A stretch of DNA of 64,000 nt, taken from positions 35,139-99,138 of the forward strand of contig JAJTXY010000015.1 of NCBI GenBank assembly GCA_021463865.1, read 5' to 3'. Below the pieces are notes generated by a model. The model was not told the origin of the DNA and did not search any database. It worked only from the letters and a program-made list of their open reading frames with translations. This document shows positions 1 through 8,070 of the stretch, in pieces (positions within the stretch are counted from its first letter, which is position 1; each line of letters begins with the position of its first letter). Made by a program: the position numbers and the translations under genes. Source of the stretch: Anaerolineae bacterium (GTDB taxonomy: Bacteria; Chloroflexota; Anaerolineae; Aggregatilineales; J027).

Positions 1-995
1 ATCAAATCCGCACCCGCCCGTTTGATGCTAGTGAGGGTTTCCAATGCACAGCGTCGCAGGTCAATCCACCCATTCGCTGCCGCCGCATGAAGCATGGCGT
101 ATTCTCCGCTGACCTGATACGCCGCGACGGGCAGGTTGTATGACTGCCGAACCGCGCTCAGAATATCGAGATAGGGCAAGGCAGGCTTGACCATCAGCAT
201 ATCTGCCCCTTCAGCCACATCAAGCGCGACCTCCTTCAGCGCCTCTCGACGATTGGCAGGGTCCATCTGATATTCGCTACGATCTCCAAATTGGGGTGGA
301 CTTTCAGCAGCATCACGGAACGGGCCATAAAAACCGCTGGCGTATTTAGCGGCATAACTCATAATCACCACATGGTCAAACCCGGCATCATCCAACCCCG
401 CCCGAATCGCCCCCACCATACCATCCATCATCCCCGACGGCGCGATGATGTCCGCCCCCGCTTCGGCATGGACAATCGAAGCCCGTGCCAATAGCTCTAA
501 CGTTGGGTCGTTGAGCAGATAGCCTTCCGGCAAATGAGGCTGATAATAGGCATCACCGGGTTGATTGATAATCCCACAATGCCCATGATCGGTATATTCG
601 CAAAAGCACATATCCGAAATGACCATCATTTCCGGCACGGCATCTTTGATAGCCCGAATCGCGCTTGGGATAATGCCATTCGGTTCATAATTCTCACTTC
701 CGCAGGCGTCCTTTACATCCGGGATACCGAATAAAATGACTGCTGGAATGCCCAGTTGATAGGCAGCACGGACTTCCCCCACCACACGGTCAATTGACCA
801 TTGAAACTGACCGGGCATAGACCGAATTGGCTGTTGAATGTCGTGTCCATGCCGGATAAACAGCGGGTAGATAAAGTCGTTAGGAGATAGGCTTGTTTCC
901 CGCACCATACGACGCAGTGCTTGAGTTCGGCGCAGGCGACGTGGGCGGATAACAGGCGGCGTTCCTGTGATTGTTTCAAGTTGTGTTTGGTTCAT
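1..995 (-). CDS. hemB: Porphobilinogen synthase HemB (3' end cut by window edge)
   Basis: Condenses two 5-aminolevulinate molecules to porphobilinogen, the second common step of tetrapyrrole synthesis; cytosolic. I translated this frame by hand from ATG at 993-995 ([11 protein letters not shown]); 331 residues are present and it runs off the window after RAGADLI, so only about a dozen C-terminal residues should be missing. Diagnostic motifs are the zinc cysteines in [13 protein letters not shown] (near residue 128), a Lys in [18 protein letters not shown] (near 217) and the Schiff-base Lys in [10 protein letters not shown] (near 267). All key residues are intact, and the three Cys mark the zinc-dependent rather than the purely magnesium-dependent type. 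It follows hemD by 2 bases and is the last gene of the haem operon inside the window. hemL and hemE are not visible and may lie beyond position 1. Confidence 0.95.
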   Translation of the reverse strand, partial: MNQTQLETITGTPPVIRPRRLRRTQALRRMVRETSLSPNDFIYPLFIRHGHDIQQPIRSMPGQFQWSIDRVVGEVRAAYQLGIPAVILFGIPDVKDACGSENYEPNGIIPSAIRAIKDAVPEMMVISDMCFCEYTDHGHCGIINQPGDAYYQPHLPEGYLLNDPTLELLARASIVHAEAGADIIAPSGMMDGMVGAIRAGLDDAGFDHVVIMSYAAKYASGFYGPFRDAAESPPQFGDRSEYQMDPANRREALKEVALDVAEGADMLMVKPALPYLDILSAVRQSYNLPVAAYQVSGEYAMLHAAAANGWIDLRRCALETLTSIKRAGADL

Positions 996-997
996 AG

Positions 998-1786
998 TTA
1001 TCTCTCAGTTGATTCGAAATAGGTCTCTAAGATAGCGACGAGGCCCTCTAGGGAATGCTCGCTGGGAACATCCACGAGGGAAAAGCCATACGCTTGTGCA
1101 GTGGTCGCCGTCTTTGGGCCAATGCAGGCAGCCGGCAATGTAAGAGCCGTTTCCAGTTGTCCACCCTCGTTTTGTAAGCGTTCCAGAAAGTAAGTGACGG
1201 TGGAGGAACTGGTAAAGGTCAGCATATCTACCTGCCCCTGTGTTAACAGATGGGGAATATTCGCCCCGCCGGTACCACACACCGTTTGATAGGCCGTTAC
1301 AACAGTCACCTGTGCCCCGCGCTCTGAGAATTGATTTGCCAATGTTGGACGTGCAAGGGCGGATTCGGGCAATAACACCCGTTCCCCTATCTTCAGCGGC
1401 AGGTGATTCGCCAATGATTCGGCGATATATTCGGCTGGTAAGTCGGCGATTGATATGCCCAGATTTTGCTGGATGGCGTGCGCAGTGGCAGGCCCGATTG
1501 CCGCCGTTTGGAATCTGCCCCCATTAAGCGTCAATCCCAGTACAGCAAGGCGTTCCGCAATGGCAAATACGGTATTGGCGCTCGTCAGCACCAGCCACGC
1601 ATAATGTCCCGCTACCAGATCAACCAATGTCGCATCCAGCAATGCGGGGTCATCTGGTGGGGTAATGGCGATACAGGGGTAATTAAGCGGTATAACATCA
1701 TGTCGACGCAACAAGGTATTGAGCGCCTCGGCTTGATGGACGGCCCGTGTATTCACGATCCGCTTGCCCGCCAGAGCGCCAGTCAT
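998..1786 (-). CDS. hemD: Uroporphyrinogen-III synthase HemD
   Basis: Cyclises hydroxymethylbilane to uroporphyrinogen III with inversion of ring D. 262 residues, the usual length. Family features are the N-terminal KRIVNTRA strand, [13 protein letters not shown], the middle [11 protein letters not shown] and the C-terminal [18 protein letters not shown] followed by [15 protein letters not shown], giving the two alternating half-domains of the fold. The family is poorly conserved, so position matters: its ATG (1784-1786) overlaps the TGA of hemC as ATGA, and hemB follows 2 bases downstream. This is the expected A-C-D-B haem gene order. Translational coupling with hemC is likely. Confidence 0.93.
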   Translation of the reverse strand: MTGALAGKRIVNTRAVHQAEALNTLLRRHDVIPLNYPCIAITPPDDPALLDATLVDLVAGHYAWLVLTSANTVFAIAERLAVLGLTLNGGRFQTAAIGPATAHAIQQNLGISIADLPAEYIAESLANHLPLKIGERVLLPESALARPTLANQFSERGAQVTVVTAYQTVCGTGGANIPHLLTQGQVDMLTFTSSSTVTYFLERLQNEGGQLETALTLPAACIGPKTATTAQAYGFSLVDVPSEHSLEGLVAILETYFESTER

Positions 1787-2721
1787 TGCCGCTGCTCCAT
1801 TAATCCCTTTGCCCCTTTTTCGAGGGCTTCTTCAGCTAAGGTGGCGCCCAGCGCGAAGGCCGCTTGTTCATCATCCACTACAGCGGTAATCGTGACATCA
1901 ATTTGTTGTGTGCCGTCAGGGGCAGAGACTCGTCCGCGCAGTACCAGTTTGTTTTCTTGAAGTTGGGCATAGGCGGCGACGGGCACCGAGCATCCTCCAC
2001 CTAACCCTGCAAGGAAAGCCCGTTCAGCGGTAATGGCTAGTGCAGTATCTTGATGATGGATAATGTGGAGTGCCTCCAAAAGAGGCAATTCATTGCGGGT
2101 CTGTACGGCAATCGCACCTTGACCGGGGGCTGGCAGCATGGCTTCCAAATCCAGCAATTCACTGACCACATCCAAACGCCCTAGTCGCTCCAAACCCGCA
2201 TAGGCCAATACAATGGCATCATAATCCCCATCCGCCGCCAATGCTTTTTGGATGCGTGTATCTACATTGCCGCGAATATCAATCGTTTTCAGATCAGGAC
2301 GAAGGTGACGAAGTTGCGCCGCCCGACGAGTGCTGCTGGTGCCAACCCGCGCCCCATTCGGTAAAGTCGCAAGGCTATACTCTCGGCGGCTGATCAGGGC
2401 ATCACCGGGGTTGGCTCGTTCTGGAATCGCTCCGACGATTAATCCATCGGGCGGCTCGGTTGGTAAATCCTTGAGGCTGTGGACGGCACAATCAATGCGT
2501 TTTTCATGGAGTGCCGATTCCAATTCCGCCGTAAAAACCCCCTTGCCCCCCACCATTGGAAGCGGGGTATGTAGAATTTGGTCGCCGCGTGTCTTGATAA
2601 TTTCGTATTCAAGCCGTAGGGAGGGGTCGGTTTCTTGCAATAGCACCATAATATGGCGGGTCTGCCACAGCGCTAAATCCGAGCCGCGTGTCCCGAATCG
2701 TAGTGTTTTGGCTGCACTCAT
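1783..2721 (-). CDS. hemC: Hydroxymethylbilane synthase (porphobilinogen deaminase) HemC
   Basis: Polymerises four porphobilinogens into hydroxymethylbilane. I start it at ATG 2719-2721 (MSAAKTLRFGTRGSDLALWQ), which overlaps the hemA stop as ATGA. A longer frame to 2766 exists but would run inside hemA and adds a non-family N-terminus. The 312 residues match the family. Visible motifs are GTRGSDLALWQT, HSLKDLPTE, GTSSTRRAAQL, DIRGNVDTR and the dipyrromethane cofactor cysteine Cys244 in LAGLGGGCSVPVAAYA. The stop overlaps hemD by 4 bases. Nothing is unusual in this copy. Confidence 0.95.
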   Translation of the reverse strand: MSAAKTLRFGTRGSDLALWQTRHIMVLLQETDPSLRLEYEIIKTRGDQILHTPLPMVGGKGVFTAELESALHEKRIDCAVHSLKDLPTEPPDGLIVGAIPERANPGDALISRREYSLATLPNGARVGTSSTRRAAQLRHLRPDLKTIDIRGNVDTRIQKALAADGDYDAIVLAYAGLERLGRLDVVSELLDLEAMLPAPGQGAIAVQTRNELPLLEALHIIHHQDTALAITAERAFLAGLGGGCSVPVAAYAQLQENKLVLRGRVSAPDGTQQIDVTITAVVDDEQAAFALGATLAEEALEKGAKGLMEQRQ

Positions 2722-4130
2722 TGAGCCTGACCTGTCGTGTAGGGCAAGATACAGTGCAAATTGCACGGGTTGGATGCCTGTTCCACGACCCCGACGAAAT
2801 TGCAGTGCCCCTCATCACACAGGCACTCATGGGCCTCCCCATCGTTCAGCGCAAACAATTCACGCACTGCATGGGCATAACCATAGCCGTTGCCCACGTT
2901 TGCTTGCATCTTTAAACGCGAGGTGGGTTCGTGCAATAGCCGATTCACGAGGCGATGGGCCATGCGACTGACGATCTGCCGAGTACGCTCATCAGCATCC
3001 GAAAGGCGACCCAATGTCTCCAATAGTTCTTCGTCAGCGATGTTCTGCGCCCAATCCCGTAGATTCTTAATCACCGGGGTCACTTGACGCCCTCTATACC
3101 ATTCGAGAAAGCGTATCATCTCCTGCTGGATAATCGCTTCCACCTCTGGGACAGCGGCTTTCCGTAATTCAACATTGGCATCCACCACTGATTGTAAATC
3201 GTCAATATCGTAATACTGGATATAGGGTAATTCCCGAACACCCTCTTCTACGTCACGCGGGACGGCAATATCTACAATCACAAGTGGGTGGCCTGTTCGC
3301 TGAGAAACAACCGCTTCCAAATCGGAGCGATAGAGAATTGTATGCGGCGCTCCGGTAGCACACACCACCGCATCGGCCCATGCGAGTGCTTCGTGAAGTT
3401 CATACCACGTCATAGCCTTGCCTTCAAAGTCAGTTGCCAACGTCTCAGCACGGTTATAGGTGCGATTGACAAAGGCGATCTCACTGATTGCGAATCGCTT
3501 AAGGGCCTGTGCCGCCAACACCGCCATTTCGCCTGCACCAATAATTAATATCTTTGATGCGGCACGCTGGGAAAGTTTTTCGAGCAATAGAAGCGCCCCA
3601 GCATGGCTGACCGAAGTGGTATAACGACTAATCGGGGTTTCAGCACGTGCGCGTTTGCCTGTATGAATGGCTTGTGCAAACAGATGGGATAAAATCGGGC
3701 CGGTAAGGGCTGCGGCGCGGGCATCTTCAAAAGCCTGTGTTACCTGCCCCAATACCTGTGCTTCACCCAAAATCATAGAATCGAGGCCACAGGCTACTCG
3801 CATCAGGTGTTGAATCGCATCATTCGCAATCTGTTGATACAAATAGCTGTCTATTTCACTATCGGGCAGATTCTGAAGTTTCGAGATAAATTGTTTGATC
3901 AGCTTAATTCCCTCATCCACCACCGATGCCTCTACATAGATTTCCAGTCGGTTACACGTAGATAAAATGACCCCCTCATGGATGACCAATGATTGGTTGC
4001 CAGCAGGCGACTGGGTAAGGCTCTTTAGGTCTTCCAACGCAATCTGGAATGCACAACCGGAGAGGGTCAATTTTTCCCGTATCTCGACAGGGGTGGTTCG
4101 GTAGTTAAGTCCAACGACAGCGATAGTCAC
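2718..4130 (-). CDS. hemA: Glutamyl-tRNA reductase HemA with Cys/His-rich C-terminal extension
   Basis: NADPH-dependent reduction of glutamyl-tRNA(Glu) to glutamate-1-semialdehyde, the committed step of the C5 route. Start is GTG at 4128-4130 with AGGAG about 8 bases upstream. The 470-residue protein has GLNYRTTPVEIRE, the catalytic Cys59 in STCNRLEIY, GLDSMILGEAQVLGQ, the nucleotide-binding ILIIGAGEMA and the C-terminal dimerisation helices ending at RELFAL (about residue 428). Beyond this lies an extra tail of about 42 residues with Cys436, 438, 443, 456 and 460 and His434, 442 and 459 (motifs HECLCDEGHC and NPCNLHC). The tail is not part of the standard fold and could bind a metal or haem for feedback; that is inference. 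It is 26 bases downstream of the radical SAM gene. Confidence 0.95.
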   Translation of the reverse strand: MTIAVVGLNYRTTPVEIREKLTLSGCAFQIALEDLKSLTQSPAGNQSLVIHEGVILSTCNRLEIYVEASVVDEGIKLIKQFISKLQNLPDSEIDSYLYQQIANDAIQHLMRVACGLDSMILGEAQVLGQVTQAFEDARAAALTGPILSHLFAQAIHTGKRARAETPISRYTTSVSHAGALLLLEKLSQRAASKILIIGAGEMAVLAAQALKRFAISEIAFVNRTYNRAETLATDFEGKAMTWYELHEALAWADAVVCATGAPHTILYRSDLEAVVSQRTGHPLVIVDIAVPRDVEEGVRELPYIQYYDIDDLQSVVDANVELRKAAVPEVEAIIQQEMIRFLEWYRGRQVTPVIKNLRDWAQNIADEELLETLGRLSDADERTRQIVSRMAHRLVNRLLHEPTSRLKMQANVGNGYGYAHAVRELFALNDGEAHECLCDEGHCNFVGVVEQASNPCNLHCILPYTTGQAQ

Positions 4131-4156
4131 AAAAGCGCTCCTGAATAGAAATGGCT

Positions 4157-5269
4157 TTAAAATACAACCTGTCTTGTTTCTGGCTGATACGCGCAGAATG
4201 GCTCTTCAGCTAAATAATTGCCGCTGATTCCGTAGGAACGGGCACGGCAGCCCGCACACAACGATTTGAACTGACAGATACCACACTTGCCTTCAAGCGC
4301 ATCGGGGTCGCGTAATTCGGCAAATAACGGACTACCCTCCCAGATTTCTGAAAAGTCCTGTTGATGAATATTCCCCGCCTCAACAGGCAAATAACCACAC
4401 GGGAACACTTCGCCGCGATGGGAGATAAAACAGACACCTGTTCCGGCAAGGCAACCCTTGGTGGCGGCGTGCATTTGCCCATGCGGATGACCATGTACTT
4501 GTCGGTCATAACTGGCCGGAAGTTCCTGCTGCGTTCCTTTGCGACGTTCTTCGGCGCGGCGGGTACGCATGACCCGGAAGTAATGCGGCGCACAGGTTGC
4601 TTTAAGCTGCAATTCTGGCTCAGATTGTTCAATGTCATAAAGCCAGTTGAGGACGCGCTCATATTCTTGAGCATTAATCATCTGCTCTTCGGCGATTTGC
4701 ACCCCACAGCCAACAGGTACGAGCAAGAAAAGATGCAGCCCCACCGCATCCAAGTCTTTTGCCATTGCCAACATACTATCCAATTGCGCCTTGTTATGGT
4801 TAGCCACTGTCGTGTTAATTTGTACAGGTAGACCAACCTTGCGTAAGGCCCTAAACCCCACAATCGCTGCTTCAAATGAACCGGGCAACCCTCGGAAAGT
4901 GTCATGGGTTCCAGCGTCCGCGCCATCAAAAGAAATGCTTACCCGGCGAACACCACTCGCTTGGATACGCGCCGCTACCGCATCGTCAATCAATGTGCCG
5001 TTGGTCGCCAATGCCACTGGTAAGCCCGCATCCGTCGCATAACGGGCAATATCATAAATATCAGGGCGGAACAGGGGTTCCCCACCCGATAAAACAAATA
5101 CGGGTTTACCCACCCCAGCGATAGCATCAATCATGGCAAAAGCATCTGCCGTCGTTAAATCTTGCGGAGTGAGTTGATCTGCAACAGTTACGCGCCGACA
5201 GTGGATACAACGCAGATTGCAGCCTGCGGTGGTTTCCCAAAAAACAAGACGTGGTGCCGGATAGGTCAT
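4157..5269 (-). CDS. Radical SAM/SPASM protein, AhbD/NirJ-like, in haem operon
   Basis: 370 residues. The radical SAM cluster motif is Cys17, Cys21 and Cys24 (AGCNLRCIHC), followed by FVLSGGEPLFR and the SAM-binding strands. The C-terminal half has a SPASM-type auxiliary cluster region: KGCLAGTGVCFISHRGEVFPCGY, then a CGICQFKSLCAGCRARSYG cysteine array. In established families this architecture is found in AhbD, which oxidatively decarboxylates Fe-coproporphyrin III to haem b, and in NirJ of haem d1 synthesis. The KGCLAGTG..C.ISH...V.PCGYL stretch and the position between hemH and hemA favour an AhbD-like role. A HemQ is encoded in the same operon, so it may be an oxygen- and peroxide-independent alternative, or act on another side chain. 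Start ATG has GAGGG 8 bases upstream, and 10-bp direct repeats precede it. Confidence 0.8.
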   Translation of the reverse strand: MTYPAPRLVFWETTAGCNLRCIHCRRVTVADQLTPQDLTTADAFAMIDAIAGVGKPVFVLSGGEPLFRPDIYDIARYATDAGLPVALATNGTLIDDAVAARIQASGVRRVSISFDGADAGTHDTFRGLPGSFEAAIVGFRALRKVGLPVQINTTVANHNKAQLDSMLAMAKDLDAVGLHLFLLVPVGCGVQIAEEQMINAQEYERVLNWLYDIEQSEPELQLKATCAPHYFRVMRTRRAEERRKGTQQELPASYDRQVHGHPHGQMHAATKGCLAGTGVCFISHRGEVFPCGYLPVEAGNIHQQDFSEIWEGSPLFAELRDPDALEGKCGICQFKSLCAGCRARSYGISGNYLAEEPFCAYQPETRQVVF

Positions 5270-5285
5270 AATGCTGCCCTCAAAA

Positions 5286-5325
5286 CTATGTAAATATAAG
5301 CAAAACTAGGCAAAACTGCGTATAA
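5286..5325. promoter_or_regulatory. 10-bp direct-repeat array upstream of the AhbD-like gene
   Basis: Four head-to-tail decamers at 5286, 5296, 5306 and 5316 (plus strand): CTATGTAAAT, ATAAGCAAAA, CTAGGCAAAA, CTGCGTATAA. They lie 17-56 bases before the radical SAM start on the minus strand, inside the 130-base gap after hemH. The same decamer consensus with the same spacing occurs before hemQ (7651-7700). One-helical-turn spacing of direct repeats is typical of cooperative oligomer binding. No regulator gene is visible next to the operon. Confidence 0.5.
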
Positions 5326-5399
5326 GATAATCCGAGCAACACCCTCTTCGCAGTACATTCTGTCATCGAACTCAGGTCATATGTCATAGATTGATTCGA

Positions 5400-6473
5400 T
5401 TAGGCGTGGCGCCGACCACTCTCCCCTTTTAAGCAGCAATCAATGGGGCAGATGTCATGACTTGGCCCATATGCTCCCAGAAAACGTCGCTCAGGCTGTG
5501 CGGTCATGCGTTCCAAGATAAGCTCACGGATCATTTGAATAAACGCCGGATGTGTCCCTACTGTTTCGGCTCGAACGAGATGGATACCCAATTCAGAGGC
5601 TAAGTGTTTTGCCTCGGTATCCAAATCAAAGAGCACTTCCATATGATCAGAGATGAACCCAATCGGAATAATCAGGACATTGCTAATCCCCTGCCCCTTA
5701 AGTTGCTGAAGATAATCACAAATATCCGGTTCTAGCCATGGGACATGGGGCGGGCCGCTTCGACTTTGATAGACCAATTGATAGTTCGTCGTGCCGATAC
5801 GTTCCGCTATCAGGCGACACGCTTCTTCCAACTGGGCCACATATGGACTGTTGCGTGCCATACCCATCGGGATACTGTGGGCCGTAAAAACAAAATGCAC
5901 ATCATTCTGTGTTTCGGGTGGGAATTGTGCAAAGGCCTGCCGTGTTTTTTCCACCATTGGCGCAATAAAACCGGGATGGTTATAAAAAACACGCAGTTTG
6001 TCAAAAGCTGGCACATCCGCCCCCACCACTTCATAGGCCCGTATCACATCTTCTCGATATTGGCGGCAGCCGGAATAGGAACTAAAAGCTGAGGTAACAA
6101 ATACGAGCGCCCGCTGCACCCCGTCATCCTGCATTTGACGCAGAGTATCGGTGAGAAAGGGATGCCAGTTGCGATTGCCAAAGTAGATGGGTAGTTGCGG
6201 GCCGTGCTGCTTAAGTTCTTTTTCTAAAGCGGCGATCAGGAGGCGGTTCTGTTGATTAATTGGGCTTACCCCTCCAAAGTCATAATAATGGGCCGCGACT
6301 TCTTCCAACCGTTGTTGTGGAATCGCGCGTCCTTCTGCAACATTTTGAAGAAATGGGATCACATCCTCCATTCCTTCCGGGCCACCAAATGACAAAACTA
6401 GAATCGCATCGTAGGTTCGGGCCTCATCGTCATATTTGGGCGTCCCGACGGTTTGTGCGCCATGTATACTCAT
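5400..6473 (-). CDS. hemH: Coproporphyrin/protoporphyrin ferrochelatase HemH (CpfC-type)
   Basis: Inserts ferrous iron into a porphyrin. 357 residues, close to actinobacterial homologues. Motifs: DAILVLSFGGPEG at the N-terminus, YYDFGGVSPIN, YFGNRNWHPF, the active-site His in FTAHSIPM, and LIIPIGFISDHMEVLFDLD. Cys136 in SSYSGCRQYRED and the C-terminal CPIDCC group (Cys342, 346, 347) are placed like the [2Fe-2S] ligands known from Mycobacterium ferrochelatase. With HemQ as neighbour, the coproporphyrin-dependent branch is the likely pathway, so the substrate would be coproporphyrin III (inference). Start ATG follows the hemQ-Rieske stop by 10 bases; AAGGAT lies upstream. Confidence 0.95.
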   Translation of the reverse strand: MSIHGAQTVGTPKYDDEARTYDAILVLSFGGPEGMEDVIPFLQNVAEGRAIPQQRLEEVAAHYYDFGGVSPINQQNRLLIAALEKELKQHGPQLPIYFGNRNWHPFLTDTLRQMQDDGVQRALVFVTSAFSSYSGCRQYREDVIRAYEVVGADVPAFDKLRVFYNHPGFIAPMVEKTRQAFAQFPPETQNDVHFVFTAHSIPMGMARNSPYVAQLEEACRLIAERIGTTNYQLVYQSRSGPPHVPWLEPDICDYLQQLKGQGISNVLIIPIGFISDHMEVLFDLDTEAKHLASELGIHLVRAETVGTHPAFIQMIRELILERMTAQPERRFLGAYGPSHDICPIDCCLKGESGRRHA

Positions 6474-6483
6474 AATTAGAACA

Positions 6484-7623
6484 CTATCCTTCTATTTTTT
6501 CGGCGACCTGTGTGCCAACATAAATCACCCCATCCCGGATTTCGACCTGATAGGTCTCAACAGGTTTTCTGACCACCCCATCTAGCGCCGCACCTGTCCT
6601 AAGGTCAAATTTGCCATAGTGCCACGGGCAAACCACGCTGCATTCGTGGGCATTCACCGCACCATCTGTTAAAGGGCCTCGCGCATGGGTACACCGATTA
6701 TTGATGGCGTAAATCGTGTCCTCGATGTTGAAAAGCCCCACCATCTTGCCCTCAAGGAAAACTACCTTTGTTTCGCCGGGGGCAAATTCATCCAATGGGC
6801 AGACCTCTGTCCATGCCTCATGAATTTCATTCGATGACACAGGCTGGGCAATGGGTGGCCCCCCCAGCGCATCTAAGGCTTCTTCAAGGCGCATATTGAT
6901 TGAGGTAAATAAGGGGGTGTCTTGTAACGTATATCGGCTGGACTCGGTTTCGCGGAGTTCCTGTACCAAATCAAGGAAATCGGACGGTTCGTCGGTTTCA
7001 AATGCAACAATAAATTCATAATCATCCAATCCAAAGCTATAGGTGGTGTTGAGTCGAACCGAGGGATATTTGCGTCCCACTTCAATATGTTCGTCCATAA
7101 TTCCTTGTCGAGCATGGAGCGACAACTGATACCAATCGCGTGTCTTGATGAAGGGATAGACAAAAAGATATTTGGCTTCGGATGGGTCAATAACCAAGCG
7201 TTCTTCATGGGTGTCATCATTGGCGCTGCGGATTTCATAGATGGAGCGTTTGGTCTGCGAAAAATAGGAGTAGACCATGTTCAAATATCCCCCCATTCGT
7301 GTACTGGCAATCGCAGTAGCGAGTTCTCGAAAGGGGAGCGGATTTTCGGCGATCTGCCAGAGCAAAAGTTCGGCGTCAGAGCGTGTACCCATCAAGCTAT
7401 AGGGCCGGAGCAACATTTGGCGGTTAAAAGTACGAATGACATCGGCCAATTCTTGTTTTTGCTGTGATTGTTCTGCGGCTTCCAATCTGCGCCAAAGAGG
7501 ATCCACTCTATAAAATGCAAATCGCACATACTGGCGACGTGAAAGTTGTCGGCCTCGGTCTTCAGATTGACCACTAGGCTGATGATTTGAACGATGATTC
7601 GATCTTGATCCGGGGGCACCCAT
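6484..7623 (-). CDS. hemQ: HemQ (coproheme decarboxylase, chlorite dismutase-like) fused to a Rieske [2Fe-2S] domain
   Basis: 379 residues in two parts. Residues about 30-255 form the HemQ/ChdC domain: RRQYVRFAFYRVDPLWRRL, YLFVYPFIKTRDWY with the catalytic Tyr, and the haem-ligand region HARQGIMDEHIEVGRKYP, ending in the typical LRETESSRYTLQDTPLFT. Residues about 280-375 form a Rieske ferredoxin domain with Cys311, His313, Cys332 and His335 (CTHARG and CPWHYGKFD). ChdC decarboxylates Fe-coproporphyrin III to haem b using peroxide; a fused Rieske centre suggests an in-built electron carrier, which is inference. The first ~28 residues are a charged, low-complexity tail. It is the first gene of the haem operon, with 10-bp direct repeats just upstream. 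Confidence 0.9.
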   Translation of the reverse strand: MGAPGSRSNHRSNHQPSGQSEDRGRQLSRRQYVRFAFYRVDPLWRRLEAAEQSQQKQELADVIRTFNRQMLLRPYSLMGTRSDAELLLWQIAENPLPFRELATAIASTRMGGYLNMVYSYFSQTKRSIYEIRSANDDTHEERLVIDPSEAKYLFVYPFIKTRDWYQLSLHARQGIMDEHIEVGRKYPSVRLNTTYSFGLDDYEFIVAFETDEPSDFLDLVQELRETESSRYTLQDTPLFTSINMRLEEALDALGGPPIAQPVSSNEIHEAWTEVCPLDEFAPGETKVVFLEGKMVGLFNIEDTIYAINNRCTHARGPLTDGAVNAHECSVVCPWHYGKFDLRTGAALDGVVRKPVETYQVEIRDGVIYVGTQVAEKIEG

Positions 7624-7650
7624 GTTCCTAAATTCATCCTTGAAAAATGT

Positions 7651-7700
7651 GTATTAAAATCTATGCAAAGTTATATAAATCTATCTGAAACTATCTTTTA
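7651..7700. promoter_or_regulatory. 10-bp direct-repeat array upstream of hemQ
   Basis: Five consecutive decamers on the plus strand at 7651, 7661, 7671, 7681 and 7691: GTATTAAAAT, CTATGCAAAG, TTATATAAAT, CTATCTGAAA, CTATCTTTTA. The shared core is nTATnnAAAn, and the second unit matches the array before the radical SAM gene (5286-5325). The array begins 28 bases before the hemQ start. A poor -35/-10 pair on the minus strand overlaps it, so repression or co-activation of the haem operon is plausible. The rest of the 7624-8070 gap holds a small ORF and a terminator. Confidence 0.5.
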
Positions 7701-7862
7701 ATGCAAGTTAAAAAATGAGATGATCAAGCATTTTGTGTAAACAAACTGGATGGATGGAAAAGTCATAGTAGAAAACTACCCTCAAGGGTCGCATCTATAT
7801 GGGGAGATATGACCTTCGATTTCGATTCTGCAAAGCGTCGGTTATAGTTGGTGGGTATAGCG

Positions 7863-8012
7863 GTGATTGAATTGCATGTGCAAGGGGAACATTTAGTATG
7901 TCTTTACACGGGCGGCTGTGTGGGCTTTACAGATACGCTTTTGCCAATTAACTTTAAATTGATTGATACCCCTTCCCCGAAGTTTTTCGATTTACTCGAA
8001 GCGGTACATTAA
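7863..8012 (+). CDS. Possible small protein, 49 residues
   Basis: The frame GTG 7863 to TAA 8010 encodes MIELHVQGEHL...FFDLLEAVH, with a balanced composition (two Cys, both charges) that resembles a folded small protein more than random sequence. An in-frame TTG at 7848 could extend it by five residues; an upstream in-frame TAG at 7845 limits it. No clear ribosome-binding site precedes either start, and I recognise no family. It sits alone between the haem operon promoter and the terminator of the protease operon. It may equally be the remnant of a longer gene. Confidence 0.25.
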   Translation: MIELHVQGEHLVCLYTGGCVGFTDTLLPINFKLIDTPSPKFFDLLEAVH

Positions 8013-8041
8013 AAAACAAAGGGCCACCAACGACCCTTCGC
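8013..8041 (-). terminator. Rho-independent terminator of the sigma/CHAT/subtilase operon
   Basis: On the minus strand AAGGGTC pairs with GGCCCTT (7 bp with one G-T pair) around a 6-base loop GTTGGT, followed directly by TTGTTTTTT. It lies 30 bases after the subtilase stop, ending that operon before the haem operon promoter region. Confidence 0.8.
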
Positions 8042-8070
8042 TCTTGCTGCAAAACTTTGAAAAAATCCCA

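Noticed and set aside
6484..7623. Chlorite dismutase
   Set aside because: The domain belongs to the chlorite dismutase superfamily, but the haem operon context and the FVYPFIK Tyr region fit coproheme decarboxylase; no chlorate-respiration genes are near.
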